A DNA stretch of 64,000 nt. Source: Nitrospira sp. (GTDB taxonomy: Bacteria > Nitrospirota > Nitrospiria > Nitrospirales > Nitrospiraceae). A model generated the notes under the pieces. The model was not told where the DNA came from. It did not search any database and worked only from the letters and a program-made list of their open reading frames with translations. The stretch is from positions 62,001 to 126,000 of the forward strand of contig JARFXQ010000012.1 of NCBI GenBank assembly GCA_029194725.1, given 5' to 3'. How positions within the stretch are numbered: the first letter of the stretch is position 1; each line of letters opens with the position of its first letter. A program made the translations under genes and the position numbers. This document shows positions 43,524-53,310 of the stretch, piece by piece.

Positions 43524-44354
43524 ATGGCACAAGAGCCGGAACAATCTCCTCAAAGCGGCACCCCTCTTAGCCGGCAACCCGGTGACAGGCCCATCACCGA
43601 CGCCGTGGGCGATCAGACGGAGGCTGGTTCCCCTGCCGCCGATGCGGTAGTGGTCGGTCAAGATACCGTCGCGCTCGACGAAGAGCAGGTGAAGGATGAA
43701 ATCGAGATCCAGATCGATCTGCTGGGTGATCCCGACTGGGTGGTCCGTCGGGAAGCGGTCATCACCCTGGGCGAGATGGGGGATGAGCGCTGTGTCGAAC
43801 CGTTGGCCCGCGCATTGCGCGATGGGGATTGGCAGGTCCGAGAAGTCGCGATCGAAGCGATGGGACAGTTGGGATCTCTCGCCGTTGAGACCCTCCTGAA
43901 ACTGCTCCGTGACTGGGATGTTCGTAGAGGCGCCATCGCATCGCTCGGGAAGATCCGTGACGAGCGGGTGCTGGATCCTTTGATGCTTCAGCTTCGGAAC
44001 GACGAGTTCAAAGACGATGCCGTTGATGCGTTGGTCGCGCTTGGCGAGCCCTCGGTCGTAAGGCTCATCGGGGCTCTTCGTGACAAAGATGAAAATGTCC
44101 GCAAGTGCGCCGTGCTGGCCTTGGGACGGATCAAAAGCAACGAGGCCATTGATCCGCTCATTACAATGCTCGGTGATAAAGATTGGTTCACGCGCCTGAC
44201 AGCCGCCGCAGCGTTGGAATCAATCGGTGACGAGCGGGGCCGCGAGGCGATCAAGCCGTTGCTCAAAGACCCAGATATGGTCGTGAAGATGCGGGTGGAA
44301 CGGATTCTGGCAAAGTGGAAGAAACAACCGAGCTCCCTACCGGCCAACGCCTGA
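43524..44354 (+). CDS. Cytoplasmic HEAT-repeat protein
   Basis: 276 residues from ATG 43524. After a 60-residue acidic disordered head come about six HEAT/PBS-lyase repeats (DWVVRREAVITLGEMGDERCVEPLARAL and similar, each about 31 residues). Such stacks mediate protein binding; in cyanobacteria similar ones attach bilins, but nothing else here points to that. A GTG at 43458 is an alternative start. It converges on a coiled-coil membrane protein gene, with 1 nt between stop codons. Confidence 0.85.
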   Translation: MAQEPEQSPQSGTPLSRQPGDRPITDAVGDQTEAGSPAADAVVVGQDTVALDEEQVKDEIEIQIDLLGDPDWVVRREAVITLGEMGDERCVEPLARALRDGDWQVREVAIEAMGQLGSLAVETLLKLLRDWDVRRGAIASLGKIRDERVLDPLMLQLRNDEFKDDAVDALVALGEPSVVRLIGALRDKDENVRKCAVLALGRIKSNEAIDPLITMLGDKDWFTRLTAAAALESIGDERGREAIKPLLKDPDMVVKMRVERILAKWKKQPSSLPANA

Positions 44355-44355
44355 G

Positions 44356-44811
44356 TTATTTATTCAGCAGTTGATCCATTTTCTGCTGGAGCTCCTCCAG
44401 CCTCTTCAGCGACACCGGTTTTCCCGCCTCAAGGTCCACCTTCACCTCCCGTAACGATCCGGCCATGTCCTCTAAATCTTTGGTTGAGGGATCGGGCTTG
44501 GCTCCTTTTGTGATGTTCTCCACGGCATTGATGGCCTCAGATAATTCTTTCGCTGCGTCGCCGAAATTGCGATCCGCGAGGTGTGCCTTCGCCTGAATCA
44601 GTCGAGATTTCGCCTCCACGAGGCCCTGACGCCGCCGGAGATCGCGCTCAATACCGCGTGTCGTGTCCAACACGTCTCTGGACACATCCTTCAACGACTG
44701 TTGAAGCTCCGCGACCGATCGCTGCAGCGTCCCGACTGGCCTCTGTCCAAGGTAATAGCCTCCTCCAAACGCTCCGATGAGCAGCAACACAACCACGAGA
44801 AATTTAGCCAT
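44356..44811 (-). CDS. Membrane-anchored coiled-coil protein
   Basis: 151 residues. An N-terminal membrane segment (FLVVVLLLIGAFGGGYYLG) is followed by heptad-rich helices (RSVAELQQSLKDVSRDVLDTT and SLKRLEELQQKMDQLLNK), so it probably forms rods outside the inner membrane. 12 nt downstream of the secreted HEAT protein gene and thus likely coexpressed. No family recognised. Confidence 0.75.
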   Translation of the reverse strand: MAKFLVVVLLLIGAFGGGYYLGQRPVGTLQRSVAELQQSLKDVSRDVLDTTRGIERDLRRRQGLVEAKSRLIQAKAHLADRNFGDAAKELSEAINAVENITKGAKPDPSTKDLEDMAGSLREVKVDLEAGKPVSLKRLEELQQKMDQLLNK

Positions 44812-44823
44812 AGGAGGTCCTTG

Positions 44824-46164
44824 CTAACGGCGGCTTTTCAGCGAACTCGATCGGGTCAGCTGTTGAAGCAGGCTGTTCGCCGCAGCGATACGGACGGTCT
44901 CATCCGAGTCTTGCAACCCTTTCACCAAAACAGGGATGGCGCTATCGCTGCTTTTTCGCAATCCCTTGGCAGCCATCAGGCGAGGAAGCGGCTGTTGGTC
45001 CTGGAGGAGAGTTTGTAGCACCGCCAGAGCCTCTTTATCGGGAGATGCGCTCAAGGCCTGCGCCGCTGCACCGCGAATGGACGGGTCGGAATGCCGAGCC
45101 AGGTCGGTTGCCAGCTTGAGGCCGGAGGTATCGCCGAGGCGAATCAATCCCTCTGCGGCGCTGGCACGGACATGAACATTCGGATCTCTCGTGAGTGCCG
45201 ACAACAAGGGGCGGGTTCCCGTGATGCCGAGCTTTCCGAGACTTGTTGCGGCAACGCCGCGAACCATCGCCATTTCATCTCCGATGGCATGCGTCAGCGG
45301 AGCTACGCCGTCCGGTGAGCCGAATTCTCCCAGTGCTCCGGCAGCGAATGCCCGCACCGATGGATCAGGATCATACACAGCTTGAGCCAGGACCGCCAGA
45401 CTGGCCGGACGTTTGAGACGTCCCAATACCCCCAGCGCCGCCATCCTCGTTTCCGCATCCGGTAAGGTGGCCGCGCTGGTGATGTCGCCCAGCTTCTCGG
45501 AATGGCCAAGCTTAAACAAGGCTGCATAGGCAAAAATTGCTTCAGGTCCGTCTTCCGTACGCGCGACGTCGAGCAATCGCTGTTGAACGTCGGTGGCGTT
45601 CGCCTCTCCAAGCGAGGTCATGGCGGCGATGCGCACCGTCGGCATCTCGTCCCGCAAAGCGCGGCGCAAGGCGCCGGACTTTGCCGCCAGTCCTGCTCTT
45701 CCGATGGCTTCAGCGGCCCGCGCTCGTACGACGACAGAGGGATCGAGCAAACCATCTTCCAAAATCGCGACGGTTTCAGGCAGGCCTAATTCCGACAGGG
45801 CCGAGTAGGCCGCAATACGGACATGTTCGTTTCGGTCTCGGACGTGGCTCGTGATTATTCCGAGCGCCAATGGACGAAGGAGTGAAGCATCATGAGGCTG
45901 TCCCGGCTGGATCAATTTCGCATAGATCGTCAGGGCCTCGTCTGCTCGTCCCAAGCGGACATAGCTCAGCAAGGAGAGACGGAGGAATTCGTTCGAGGGC
46001 CTCGCGTCCGGCGGAAGGCTTCGGTACAGAGATATCACTTCGGAGTAGTCACCGGCTTTGAAGAGGGATACGGCTTTCGATTCGGCCGTCGAAGGGGTTG
46101 CAGCCGATGCAGGAAAGAGAGGCGCAGCGATGAGGAGCAGAATGAGCGTGATGACACGCGTCAT
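44824..46164 (-). CDS. Secreted HEAT-repeat protein
   Basis: 446 residues from ATG 46164, which gives a good signal peptide (LILLLIAAPLFPASAA). A short TPR-like pair (SLFKAGDYSEVISLYRSLP) precedes about ten HEAT repeats (VVRARAAEAIGRAGL and similar) to the end. It is a periplasmic scaffold by prediction, in contrast to the cytoplasmic HEAT protein 470 nt away. The longer frame from 46350 would read through the upstream glgP end and is not used. Confidence 0.85.
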   Translation of the reverse strand: MTRVITLILLLIAAPLFPASAATPSTAESKAVSLFKAGDYSEVISLYRSLPPDARPSNEFLRLSLLSYVRLGRADEALTIYAKLIQPGQPHDASLLRPLALGIITSHVRDRNEHVRIAAYSALSELGLPETVAILEDGLLDPSVVVRARAAEAIGRAGLAAKSGALRRALRDEMPTVRIAAMTSLGEANATDVQQRLLDVARTEDGPEAIFAYAALFKLGHSEKLGDITSAATLPDAETRMAALGVLGRLKRPASLAVLAQAVYDPDPSVRAFAAGALGEFGSPDGVAPLTHAIGDEMAMVRGVAATSLGKLGITGTRPLLSALTRDPNVHVRASAAEGLIRLGDTSGLKLATDLARHSDPSIRGAAAQALSASPDKEALAVLQTLLQDQQPLPRLMAAKGLRKSSDSAIPVLVKGLQDSDETVRIAAANSLLQQLTRSSSLKSRR

Positions 46165-46223
46165 TATGGTCTGGTCGGAAGCCGGGTCGCGTCGCAGATG
46201 ACGATCCCTTGCGCCGAGCCGAA

Positions 46224-48383
46224 CTACCATGTCGTCGGCAGCCGCAGCGTGGCGGCGCGGTACATCAGACCAACATAGTCCTTCAGCATGCGGGTGGTGC
46301 AAAACTGTGGCGAGACGGTACGGATACATTCTTTGACCATTTGGAGCCAACCTCTGGGGATCCCGTCGCGATCGCGCTGATAGAACAGCGGCACGGCCTC
46401 CTGTTCCAACACACGATAGAGCTGCTCCACATCATGTTGGTCTTGCGCCTGCGCGTCGGCCGCCTCACTCAGCGGTTGGATTCCCCAGCCATTGGCCCCG
46501 TTGTACCCTTCGACCCACCATCCATCGAGGACACTGAGGTTCAACACGCCGTTCAGAGCGGCCTTCATGCCGCTGGTGCCGCTGGCCTCCATCGGAAATC
46601 GCGGAGTGTTCAACCAAATGTCGACGCCTTGGACGAGATATTTCGCCATGTGCATCTCGTAATCTTCAAGGAAAGCGAGGTGGCCTCCCAGCTTGTGATC
46701 ATGGCAGAAGTTCAGCACCTCGTGAATGAAGTATCGGCCCAGCTCATCGGCTGGATGGGCCTTGCCGGCGAAGATGACTTGGACCGGCCTCCAGCGGTCT
46801 TGGAGGAGCGCCTTCAATCGTTCCAGGTCTTGGAAGAGTAGCGTGGCGCGTTTGTACGTCGCGAACCGCCTGGCGAATCCAATGGTCAATGCTTCGGGGT
46901 CCAGGAGTGTGCCCTGTGTGAGGACTTGGGACGGCTGCAAATGGCCCTGCATCCAGCCGACTCTGGCTCGTTCACGGATAAATCCCATCAGTTTCCGCTT
47001 TAATGCTTGCCGAACCGCCCACAGCTCATGGTCGGGGATATCCATCACCCGCTGCCACATGATCGGATCATCGCAGGTTTGAGTCCAGGTCGGGCTGAGC
47101 GACTTGCTGTACAGATGGTGCAGCTCCGCCGAGATCCAGGTCGGCGCATGAATGCCGTTCGTCACGCTGCGGATTGGGACCTGGTCAATCGGCAGCCCCG
47201 GCCAGAAGTGTTGCCACATGTCGCGAGTCACGCGGCCATGTTCGCGGCTGACCCCGTTGACGTGGGCCGACAGGCGCATGACCAGTGCGGTCATGTTGAA
47301 CCCGTGTCCGCTCGACTCGGGAGTTTCACCAAGGCGGAGAAATTCGTCGCGCGAGAGGCCCAGTTGCTCCCAGTAGCCGGCAAAATATCGATCCATCAGA
47401 TGGTGCGGGAAGACGTCATGCCCGGCTGGCACCGGTGTATGCGTCGTAAAGACAGTACTCTGACGGACCAGCTCGCTGGCCTCCGCATGGGCCGAGCCTG
47501 CTTGAACAAACTCGCGAACCCTTTCCAAGGTGAGGAAGGCCGAATGACCTTCGTTGGCATGCCATACTGATGGCGAGATGCCGAGCGAGCGCAACATGCG
47601 CACGCCGCCGATCCCCAGCAAAATCTCCTGGCAGAGCCGCATTTCTTGATCTCCGCCATAAAGACGGGCAGAGAGGGCACGATCCTCCGGACTGTTTTCA
47701 GGCACATCCGTATCGATGAGAAAGAGCGGGATTCTTCCCACCAGCACTCTCCACACTGCCGCAGTCACGCGGCGACTACCCATTTCAACGGCAAATCGGC
47801 ATGGCTCTCCCGACGGCGTCAGAGCCGGATGAACCGGAGATTCCTCGCGGTTGAAAGGAGAGTAGGCCGCCTCCTGCCAACCCTCCGGCGTGATCCGCTG
47901 GCGGAAATACCCTTGCGGATACATGAATCCAATGCCGACGATCGGCAAGCCAAGGTCGCTCGCCTCTTTACAATGGTCTCCAGCCAAGATCCCGAGACCG
48001 CCGCTATAAATTGGGACAGAGGCATGTAACCCGAATTCGGCGGAGAAATATGCGATAGTGGTCTTTGTCAAATCGGCATGATTCGTTCCGACCCAACTCT
48101 TCTTGTTGGCGAGATACTCGTCGAACAGGCGGAACACCGCAGAGTATTGGCGGAGGAACGACGGGTCTTCGGCCAATTGTGCCAACCGGTCGGGTTTGAC
48201 ATCGGACAAGAGTTTGACCGGATTGTGGTTCGTGAGAAACCACAGCGTCGGGTCGATCACTTCGAACAACTGGCGGGCTTCCAATGTCCAACTCCACCAG
48301 AGATTTTGCGCCAGTTCCGGCAGACGCTTGAGGCTCTGGGGAAGAGAGCCGGAGGAACTGTTCACCGCATTACGAAGATCCAC
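46224..48383 (-). CDS. glgP: Alpha-glucan phosphorylase (GT35)
   Basis: 719 residues. I start at GTG 48383 because AAAGGAG lies 6 nt before it; ATG 48407 has no ribosome site. The DUF3417-type N-terminus reads LPELAQNLWWSW. Further motifs are YFSAEFGLHASVPIYSGGLG, AGDHCKEASDLGLP, WHANEGHSAF and the PLP-lysine segment EASGTSGMKAALNG. It releases glucose 1-phosphate from glycogen or maltodextrin; this short-form family belongs to archaeal/bacterial enzymes without the mammalian regulatory sites. No other glycogen gene lies nearby. Confidence 0.95.
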   Translation of the reverse strand: MDLRNAVNSSSGSLPQSLKRLPELAQNLWWSWTLEARQLFEVIDPTLWFLTNHNPVKLLSDVKPDRLAQLAEDPSFLRQYSAVFRLFDEYLANKKSWVGTNHADLTKTTIAYFSAEFGLHASVPIYSGGLGILAGDHCKEASDLGLPIVGIGFMYPQGYFRQRITPEGWQEAAYSPFNREESPVHPALTPSGEPCRFAVEMGSRRVTAAVWRVLVGRIPLFLIDTDVPENSPEDRALSARLYGGDQEMRLCQEILLGIGGVRMLRSLGISPSVWHANEGHSAFLTLERVREFVQAGSAHAEASELVRQSTVFTTHTPVPAGHDVFPHHLMDRYFAGYWEQLGLSRDEFLRLGETPESSGHGFNMTALVMRLSAHVNGVSREHGRVTRDMWQHFWPGLPIDQVPIRSVTNGIHAPTWISAELHHLYSKSLSPTWTQTCDDPIMWQRVMDIPDHELWAVRQALKRKLMGFIRERARVGWMQGHLQPSQVLTQGTLLDPEALTIGFARRFATYKRATLLFQDLERLKALLQDRWRPVQVIFAGKAHPADELGRYFIHEVLNFCHDHKLGGHLAFLEDYEMHMAKYLVQGVDIWLNTPRFPMEASGTSGMKAALNGVLNLSVLDGWWVEGYNGANGWGIQPLSEAADAQAQDQHDVEQLYRVLEQEAVPLFYQRDRDGIPRGWLQMVKECIRTVSPQFCTTRMLKDYVGLMYRAATLRLPTTW

Positions 48384-48447
48384 AAACGCTCCTTTTGTGA
48401 AGATCATGCATTTGGTCTCGGCAACGGCGGGCGATCACCGGCTGGGA

Positions 48448-49284
48448 TCAGGCGTGTCCTGCCTTATGCCACGAGGCCCAGTCTTTGGAGAATGCCACGG
48501 CGGCATACCGTTCGCCAACGATTTTTGCGACTCTGTTCAAGAGTTTGGTGAGTTGCTGGAGTTCGGAGGGGGTGAGGTCCTCACGGAACCGTGGGTGGAG
48601 TCCCCAACGGGTCTCGATTTCTTCACCTGTCACGCTCGACATCATGCTGACGAGTTTGATCTCATGGCCGGTCGATTGATTCTGTTCGGTTGAGGTCCCA
48701 ACGGCCGGAGGCGCGGTCTGTGATGCTTCCTGAGAGGGAGGAACCTGTCCCTGTAGTATCGAGCTGAGAGCCGGCACGACGGCGCTGGCACAGAGCGTCG
48801 CCGCTGAGCTGAGTTGCGCATTGCCGGCCGCGCCGAGGGCGTCAGCCACTTTGTCGCCGAACTCGCGGAACATTTCGTTCTTGGTCTTGGAGTCTTCGGA
48901 GATCAGAAACTTATATCTCTCATAGGCCTGTCGACTTTCTGCGACGGTCGTGCCGATCGTCAGCACGATTTCCATCTGATCGGCGTTGTTTCCGAATGCC
49001 GGCTCCAGCGCACGCTTCAACTGGTGTGTCACGGCGTCTTCCAACCCGTTCATGAATTCCATCTGGTCCTTCAGCGGGATATGCAGAGCCACCAGCCGGT
49101 CCGTGAGATTGAACATAATCTTGAGGAATTCCAAATAGACGCCCCACTCTTCCTGACGCTTGAGCTTCAGAGCCTGCTCCGGCGCATTGCGCTTCATCAC
49201 CGTGACTGATTCGCCCGACACGGCGAGCATCACTTCGGCCAACCGGCGAAGTCGTTCCCTATATTCAGGCTTGGCGGTAGTCAT
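48448..49284 (-). CDS. Protein of unknown function
   Basis: 278 residues from ATG 49284. N-terminal helices (RERLRRLAEVMLAVSGESVTVM, EFLKIMFNLTDRLVALHIPL) and a central Ala/Ser-rich helix pair (SSAATLCASAVVPALSSIL) that could lie in or on a membrane. The C-terminal 80 residues have a different composition (TGEEIETRWGLHPRFREDL). No family recognised. It lies 31 nt after the hsdR stop, on the same strand, so may share its transcript. Confidence 0.65.
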   Translation of the reverse strand: MTTAKPEYRERLRRLAEVMLAVSGESVTVMKRNAPEQALKLKRQEEWGVYLEFLKIMFNLTDRLVALHIPLKDQMEFMNGLEDAVTHQLKRALEPAFGNNADQMEIVLTIGTTVAESRQAYERYKFLISEDSKTKNEMFREFGDKVADALGAAGNAQLSSAATLCASAVVPALSSILQGQVPPSQEASQTAPPAVGTSTEQNQSTGHEIKLVSMMSSVTGEEIETRWGLHPRFREDLTPSELQQLTKLLNRVAKIVGERYAAVAFSKDWASWHKAGHA

Positions 49285-49332
49285 AGATGTTCTAATAAGC
49301 AACGCGGATTATAACGGAGACTTGGGTGGCAT

Positions 49333-52300
49333 TCAAAGCTCGGTCGAAAAGGATGAACCACCTTGGTATGAACGATATAGGCTGGCGCCCTTATCGCCGT
49401 AGCTTTCATAGAAGTGTTCGAACACCGCCGAACATTTCTGCTTGTACAGATCAGGAGTGTAGGCCCGCGGGAGGCCTTGATCCAGCATATCCTCGATGGC
49501 CAGTTTCACGCGTGACCGCGCGGCGACTGTTTGCCGCCAGTTCAGCACGAGCAATTGTTTCAACTTCTCCAGCAGGTCTTTGGCTATCTTCTTGAGCTCG
49601 GCCCGCTCGACATGACTCAACTCAGGAGCCGGACGTGTGAGGATGTCGAAGATCACCAATTCCTCTTCGGACAGGTTCTCACGGACATGCCGTTCCTGCT
49701 CTTCGTTTAGACTGCGGCTGAGGGCCAGCAATTCCTTGAACAGTTCGTCGATGTTCCGGCTACCTACGTTGTAGGATTCGATCAGTTCCTCGAACTTGGT
49801 AAGATAGTCGGCTCTGGTCCGGTTGAGGCGAACCAGCTTGTCGAGCTGCGACCGGATTGCTGTTTTGAGTTGCTCCAAATCAATGTTCTTGGTTTTGGAT
49901 TTTCCAAATCGTTTGGCCAACGCCTCGAAGTCGATCTTGGTCAGATCAATCGCCCCATGGCCAGCCTTTCCTTGTGAGATATGAAAACCATCCGCCGCGA
50001 CGGACTCATCCAGAATCTTCTTGAGGTCGGCCATGACGGCTGAAATATCCGCCGGCCCCTCGCCCGTGCGTTCACGGATGCTTTCAGCGATGGTCGTGAG
50101 ACAGGCGACCCGTGAGGCAAATTCCAACACAGAAGGGTCCGGCTTCACGGCTTGGAACAGCGTCTGCGCCCAACGTTCCTGAGCCAAGAAGTCTTTCCGG
50201 AGCGGGTCCGGGGAAATGAGGTGTTCGATCGCGTCGGCAATCTTCGTGAGACGATCCATGCTTCCGGCTGTAATCCGCTCAATCGCCTCCAGATTCACGC
50301 CATGGGCCTGACAAAAGGCTGTGGCATCGGCAATCGCCTGGCGGAGGCTTTCAACCAGCTTCTGCTTGTCCCGAATCGGTTGTTCTCCGCCTTTGCCTTT
50401 GGCATAGATCGCCAGCGCTTTCTCCAATGACTCGAAGACGTTCGCATAGTCCACGATTAAGCCGCTCTGCTTGCCGGGAAACGCGCGGTTGGCCCGGGCG
50501 ATGGTCTGCATCAGGGTATGGTTCCGCATCGGCTTGTCGAGATAGATAGTCGAGCAGCTTGGCGCATCGAAGCCCGTCAACCACATCGCGCAGACGAATA
50601 CTAGGCCCAGCGGATCGGTAGGGTCTTTGAACTGCTCGTCTAACGACTCGTCGTTCATCCGCTTCCGATGCGGGACAATATCAAGACCGCGCTTCTTCAT
50701 TTGCTCAATCTCGTTCTGCCCTGGCGAGACGATCAGCGCCATGTCAGTCGTTCGGAGCACGTCGAGCCGGACTTTTAGTTCTCGGATTCGGTCCGGGTTG
50801 GCATCTTTCGCCTTGTACGTCGTGAGCCTCGCCAATTCCTGCTCCACGCGCTTCTGCTCGGACTGCCAGTGCTTCCGTACCTTGTCGTGCATCCGTAGCG
50901 CTGTGGCTTTGTCGAGGGAAATCACCATCGCCTTACCCTGAAAGCCGCGCCCAAGGAAGTGCTGAACAATGTCTTTCGCAATCGTCTCCAACCGGTCGTG
51001 GCGAGTGAGAATTTGATATTGCCGGCCCAACTCTCGCTCCAGACGCTCTTCTTGCTCCTCATCCAACCCTGCCGCTTCGATCATGTTGTAGATGTCGTCG
51101 TTAAGGTTCGGATTCTCCAGACGCAATTCCGGCGTCCGATTTTCATAGAAGAGCGGCACCGTCGCGCCATCCTCGACGGACTGTTGGAAGTCATAGATGG
51201 AGACATACTCACCAAACACTTCCCGCGTCCGCTCTTCGTCCGCGATCAGCGGCGTGCCGGTGAAGGCCAGGAAGAGTGCCCGCGGCAATGCCGAGCGCAT
51301 ATTCATCGCCAGGGTGTCGTATTGGCTCCGGTGGGCTTCGTCGGTCAGCACGATCACGTCGGATCGATCACAGAGCAGTTCGGAAGTCTGGAACTTGTGA
51401 ATCAGCGTAAAGACATAGCGGTGATTCTCGCTGAGGAGTTGACGAAGTTGCGCGCCGTTTTGCGCGTGGCACACATCACTTTCACTCTCGCTGTCCGCGC
51501 CGCAGGCCTTGAAGGTTTTGGCGATCTGATCGTCCAGCTCCACACGGTCTGTCACCACGACGAACGTCCAGTTGCCGGGAACCTTGCGCAGGATCTTCTG
51601 GGTGAAAAACACCATCGCGAGACTTTTGCCGGATCCCTGTGTCTGCCAAAAGACACCGCCCCGTCCATGGCCTTGTTTGCGGGCAGCCAACGTCGCGGCA
51701 ATAGCATTGTTTACACCGAGGAACTGGTGATTCTGGCCCAGCACTTTCACCAATCCTGCCTTATGCTCAGAAAAGAGGGTGAAGTTTTCCAACAGGTCCA
51801 GCAGCCGTGATGGCTCACAAGTGCCACGCAACATGACTTCCAAAGACACGCGGCGCGGTTCGTCCTCACGCTCAATCCGTTTCCACTCGAAGAACCGTTC
51901 CCAATCAGCGGTCAGGGACCCCACACGGCTTTCCGTGCCGTTGGAGGCGATCATCAGCCCATTGAACCAAAAGAGCTGTGGTATGTCGGACTTGTAACAG
52001 GTGAGATTATCGTCGAAGGCTTGCTGTGCCGGCACGCCGGGCTTCTTCAGCTCGATCACGACGAGCGGGAGGCCGTTCACGAAGGCGACGAGATCAGGCC
52101 GTCGCGTGTAAAGCGGTCCCGTGACGCTGAGCTGACCGACGACGAGAAAATCATTGACGCCAGGATTATCCCAATCAACGACGCGGACCCGCTTTGGCTC
52201 CTGGCCTCCACTCTTGGTATCCGTGACGGACACTTCAATGCCATTTTTGAGGAACCGGTACACTTCTCGATTCGCAGCCGCGAGGCTCATCGCCGAACGA

Positions 52301-52539
52301 TTGCGGGTCAGATGATCGATGGCTTGTGAGAGCGCTTCAGGAGGAAGAGATGGATTCAGTCGCTCAATCGCGGCACGGAGACGAGGAAGAAGGACGGCTT
52401 CGCTCTTGGTTTCTCTTCCGAGCGTGCCGCGAACTCCGAAGACTTCCTCTCGTGCCGATAGCGTCTGCCAGCCAAGCTCCACAAAGAGTTGAATGGCCGG
52501 TTGTTCGACGAGTTGATCTTCTGAGTAGGCTTGGGCCAT
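49333..52539 (-). CDS. hsdR: Type I restriction enzyme HsdR subunit
   Basis: 1068 residues. N-terminal nuclease with D149 and ELK (E163, K165) in RRPDLVAFVNGLPLVVIELK. Helicase motor with Walker A QTQGSGKSLAM, DEAH-type LTDEAHRSQ, FTGTPL, AMWLTGFDAPS and QTIARANRAF. C-terminal helices assemble with HsdM/HsdS. The motor translocates DNA past the complex and cuts unmethylated DNA. ATG directly follows the TAA of the HIRAN-domain gene (TAAATG), so translation is coupled. Length is typical (about 1000-1100). Confidence 0.97.
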   Translation of the reverse strand: MAQAYSEDQLVEQPAIQLFVELGWQTLSAREEVFGVRGTLGRETKSEAVLLPRLRAAIERLNPSLPPEALSQAIDHLTRNRSAMSLAAANREVYRFLKNGIEVSVTDTKSGGQEPKRVRVVDWDNPGVNDFLVVGQLSVTGPLYTRRPDLVAFVNGLPLVVIELKKPGVPAQQAFDDNLTCYKSDIPQLFWFNGLMIASNGTESRVGSLTADWERFFEWKRIEREDEPRRVSLEVMLRGTCEPSRLLDLLENFTLFSEHKAGLVKVLGQNHQFLGVNNAIAATLAARKQGHGRGGVFWQTQGSGKSLAMVFFTQKILRKVPGNWTFVVVTDRVELDDQIAKTFKACGADSESESDVCHAQNGAQLRQLLSENHRYVFTLIHKFQTSELLCDRSDVIVLTDEAHRSQYDTLAMNMRSALPRALFLAFTGTPLIADEERTREVFGEYVSIYDFQQSVEDGATVPLFYENRTPELRLENPNLNDDIYNMIEAAGLDEEQEERLERELGRQYQILTRHDRLETIAKDIVQHFLGRGFQGKAMVISLDKATALRMHDKVRKHWQSEQKRVEQELARLTTYKAKDANPDRIRELKVRLDVLRTTDMALIVSPGQNEIEQMKKRGLDIVPHRKRMNDESLDEQFKDPTDPLGLVFVCAMWLTGFDAPSCSTIYLDKPMRNHTLMQTIARANRAFPGKQSGLIVDYANVFESLEKALAIYAKGKGGEQPIRDKQKLVESLRQAIADATAFCQAHGVNLEAIERITAGSMDRLTKIADAIEHLISPDPLRKDFLAQERWAQTLFQAVKPDPSVLEFASRVACLTTIAESIRERTGEGPADISAVMADLKKILDESVAADGFHISQGKAGHGAIDLTKIDFEALAKRFGKSKTKNIDLEQLKTAIRSQLDKLVRLNRTRADYLTKFEELIESYNVGSRNIDELFKELLALSRSLNEEQERHVRENLSEEELVIFDILTRPAPELSHVERAELKKIAKDLLEKLKQLLVLNWRQTVAARSRVKLAIEDMLDQGLPRAYTPDLYKQKCSAVFEHFYESYGDKGASLYRSYQGGSSFSTEL

Positions 52540-53310
52540 TTAGGCAACGAGGGGAAGAAACTCCTCAGTGCTCATCGGTTGGTATCCAACATGAAACATG
52601 CCTTCGAGTTCGACCAGCACACGCTGATTGTGCGGCGCCGGAGGAAGATTATTCCGCACGACATGAGCCCGCATGGTCTCGACACCCCCCGCAATGGCGG
52701 CCAGCATGTCCTTAATGAGATATCGGGGCGCCCATCCGACCATGAAGTAGTCATCCGCCGTCAATAGTTGGATTGCCGCACCAGTGGCAGGATTGTTCAG
52801 CTCCACAGAGACTTGCAATGGAGCACCGGCCTCCAATCGGCTTAATCGCTCCTGAGAAGGCACATTGACGTGCCGCCATCCATGCAGGAAAAACCGGCAC
52901 GAAAATCTTCCGTCCCGATGGGGGCGGATTTGAGGGAAGACTTCCAAGTTATCGGTTTGCCGTCCCCCGCCGGAGACAGCCAAAATCGCGAAGGGATCAG
53001 TTTCCTCCGGGGGCAGCGCCAGCCGTTCGAGGTATTCCGCATAATCCTCTCGCTTGGGACTGATCAGCCGGTTTTGGAACAGCGGAAATAACTCGCTGGA
53101 TTCATACACCTTCTCCAGTTTGGGGAACGCATTCAACGGTTGAAAGCCGGCTTTGGCCTGCGCGTCCAACGCGCCCTTCGTATAGAGAAACCGGAACCAG
53201 TCCTGCCCCGGTTCAGCCTCCAACCGACCGATAGGAAACCACGCACGTGATCCAGGGCGCACTCCTCCGTCCGGTCTCGTCTCTTGCCAAGCGAGAAACA
53301 ACGTTTTCAT
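52540..53310 (-). CDS. HipA-N-like plus HIRAN-domain protein within the hsd operon
   Basis: 256 residues. Residues 1-130 hold the HipA N-subdomain-like phrase SSELFPLFQNRLISPKREDY and TDPFAILAVSGGGRQTDNLEV. Residues about 144-235 look like HIRAN: a Gly-His turn (FLHGWRHVN), LEAGAPLQVSVELNNPATGA, then FMVGWAPRYLIKDML. HIRAN domains bind DNA ends or act with nucleases and helicases. The kinase gene overlaps it by 4 nt (ATGA) and hsdR begins right after its stop. So it could be both partner of the kinase (as HipS is for HipT) and a DNA sensor for the RM complex. Those roles are inferred. Confidence 0.82.
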   Translation of the reverse strand: MKTLFLAWQETRPDGGVRPGSRAWFPIGRLEAEPGQDWFRFLYTKGALDAQAKAGFQPLNAFPKLEKVYESSELFPLFQNRLISPKREDYAEYLERLALPPEETDPFAILAVSGGGRQTDNLEVFPQIRPHRDGRFSCRFFLHGWRHVNVPSQERLSRLEAGAPLQVSVELNNPATGAAIQLLTADDYFMVGWAPRYLIKDMLAAIAGGVETMRAHVVRNNLPPAPHNQRVLVELEGMFHVGYQPMSTEEFLPLVA

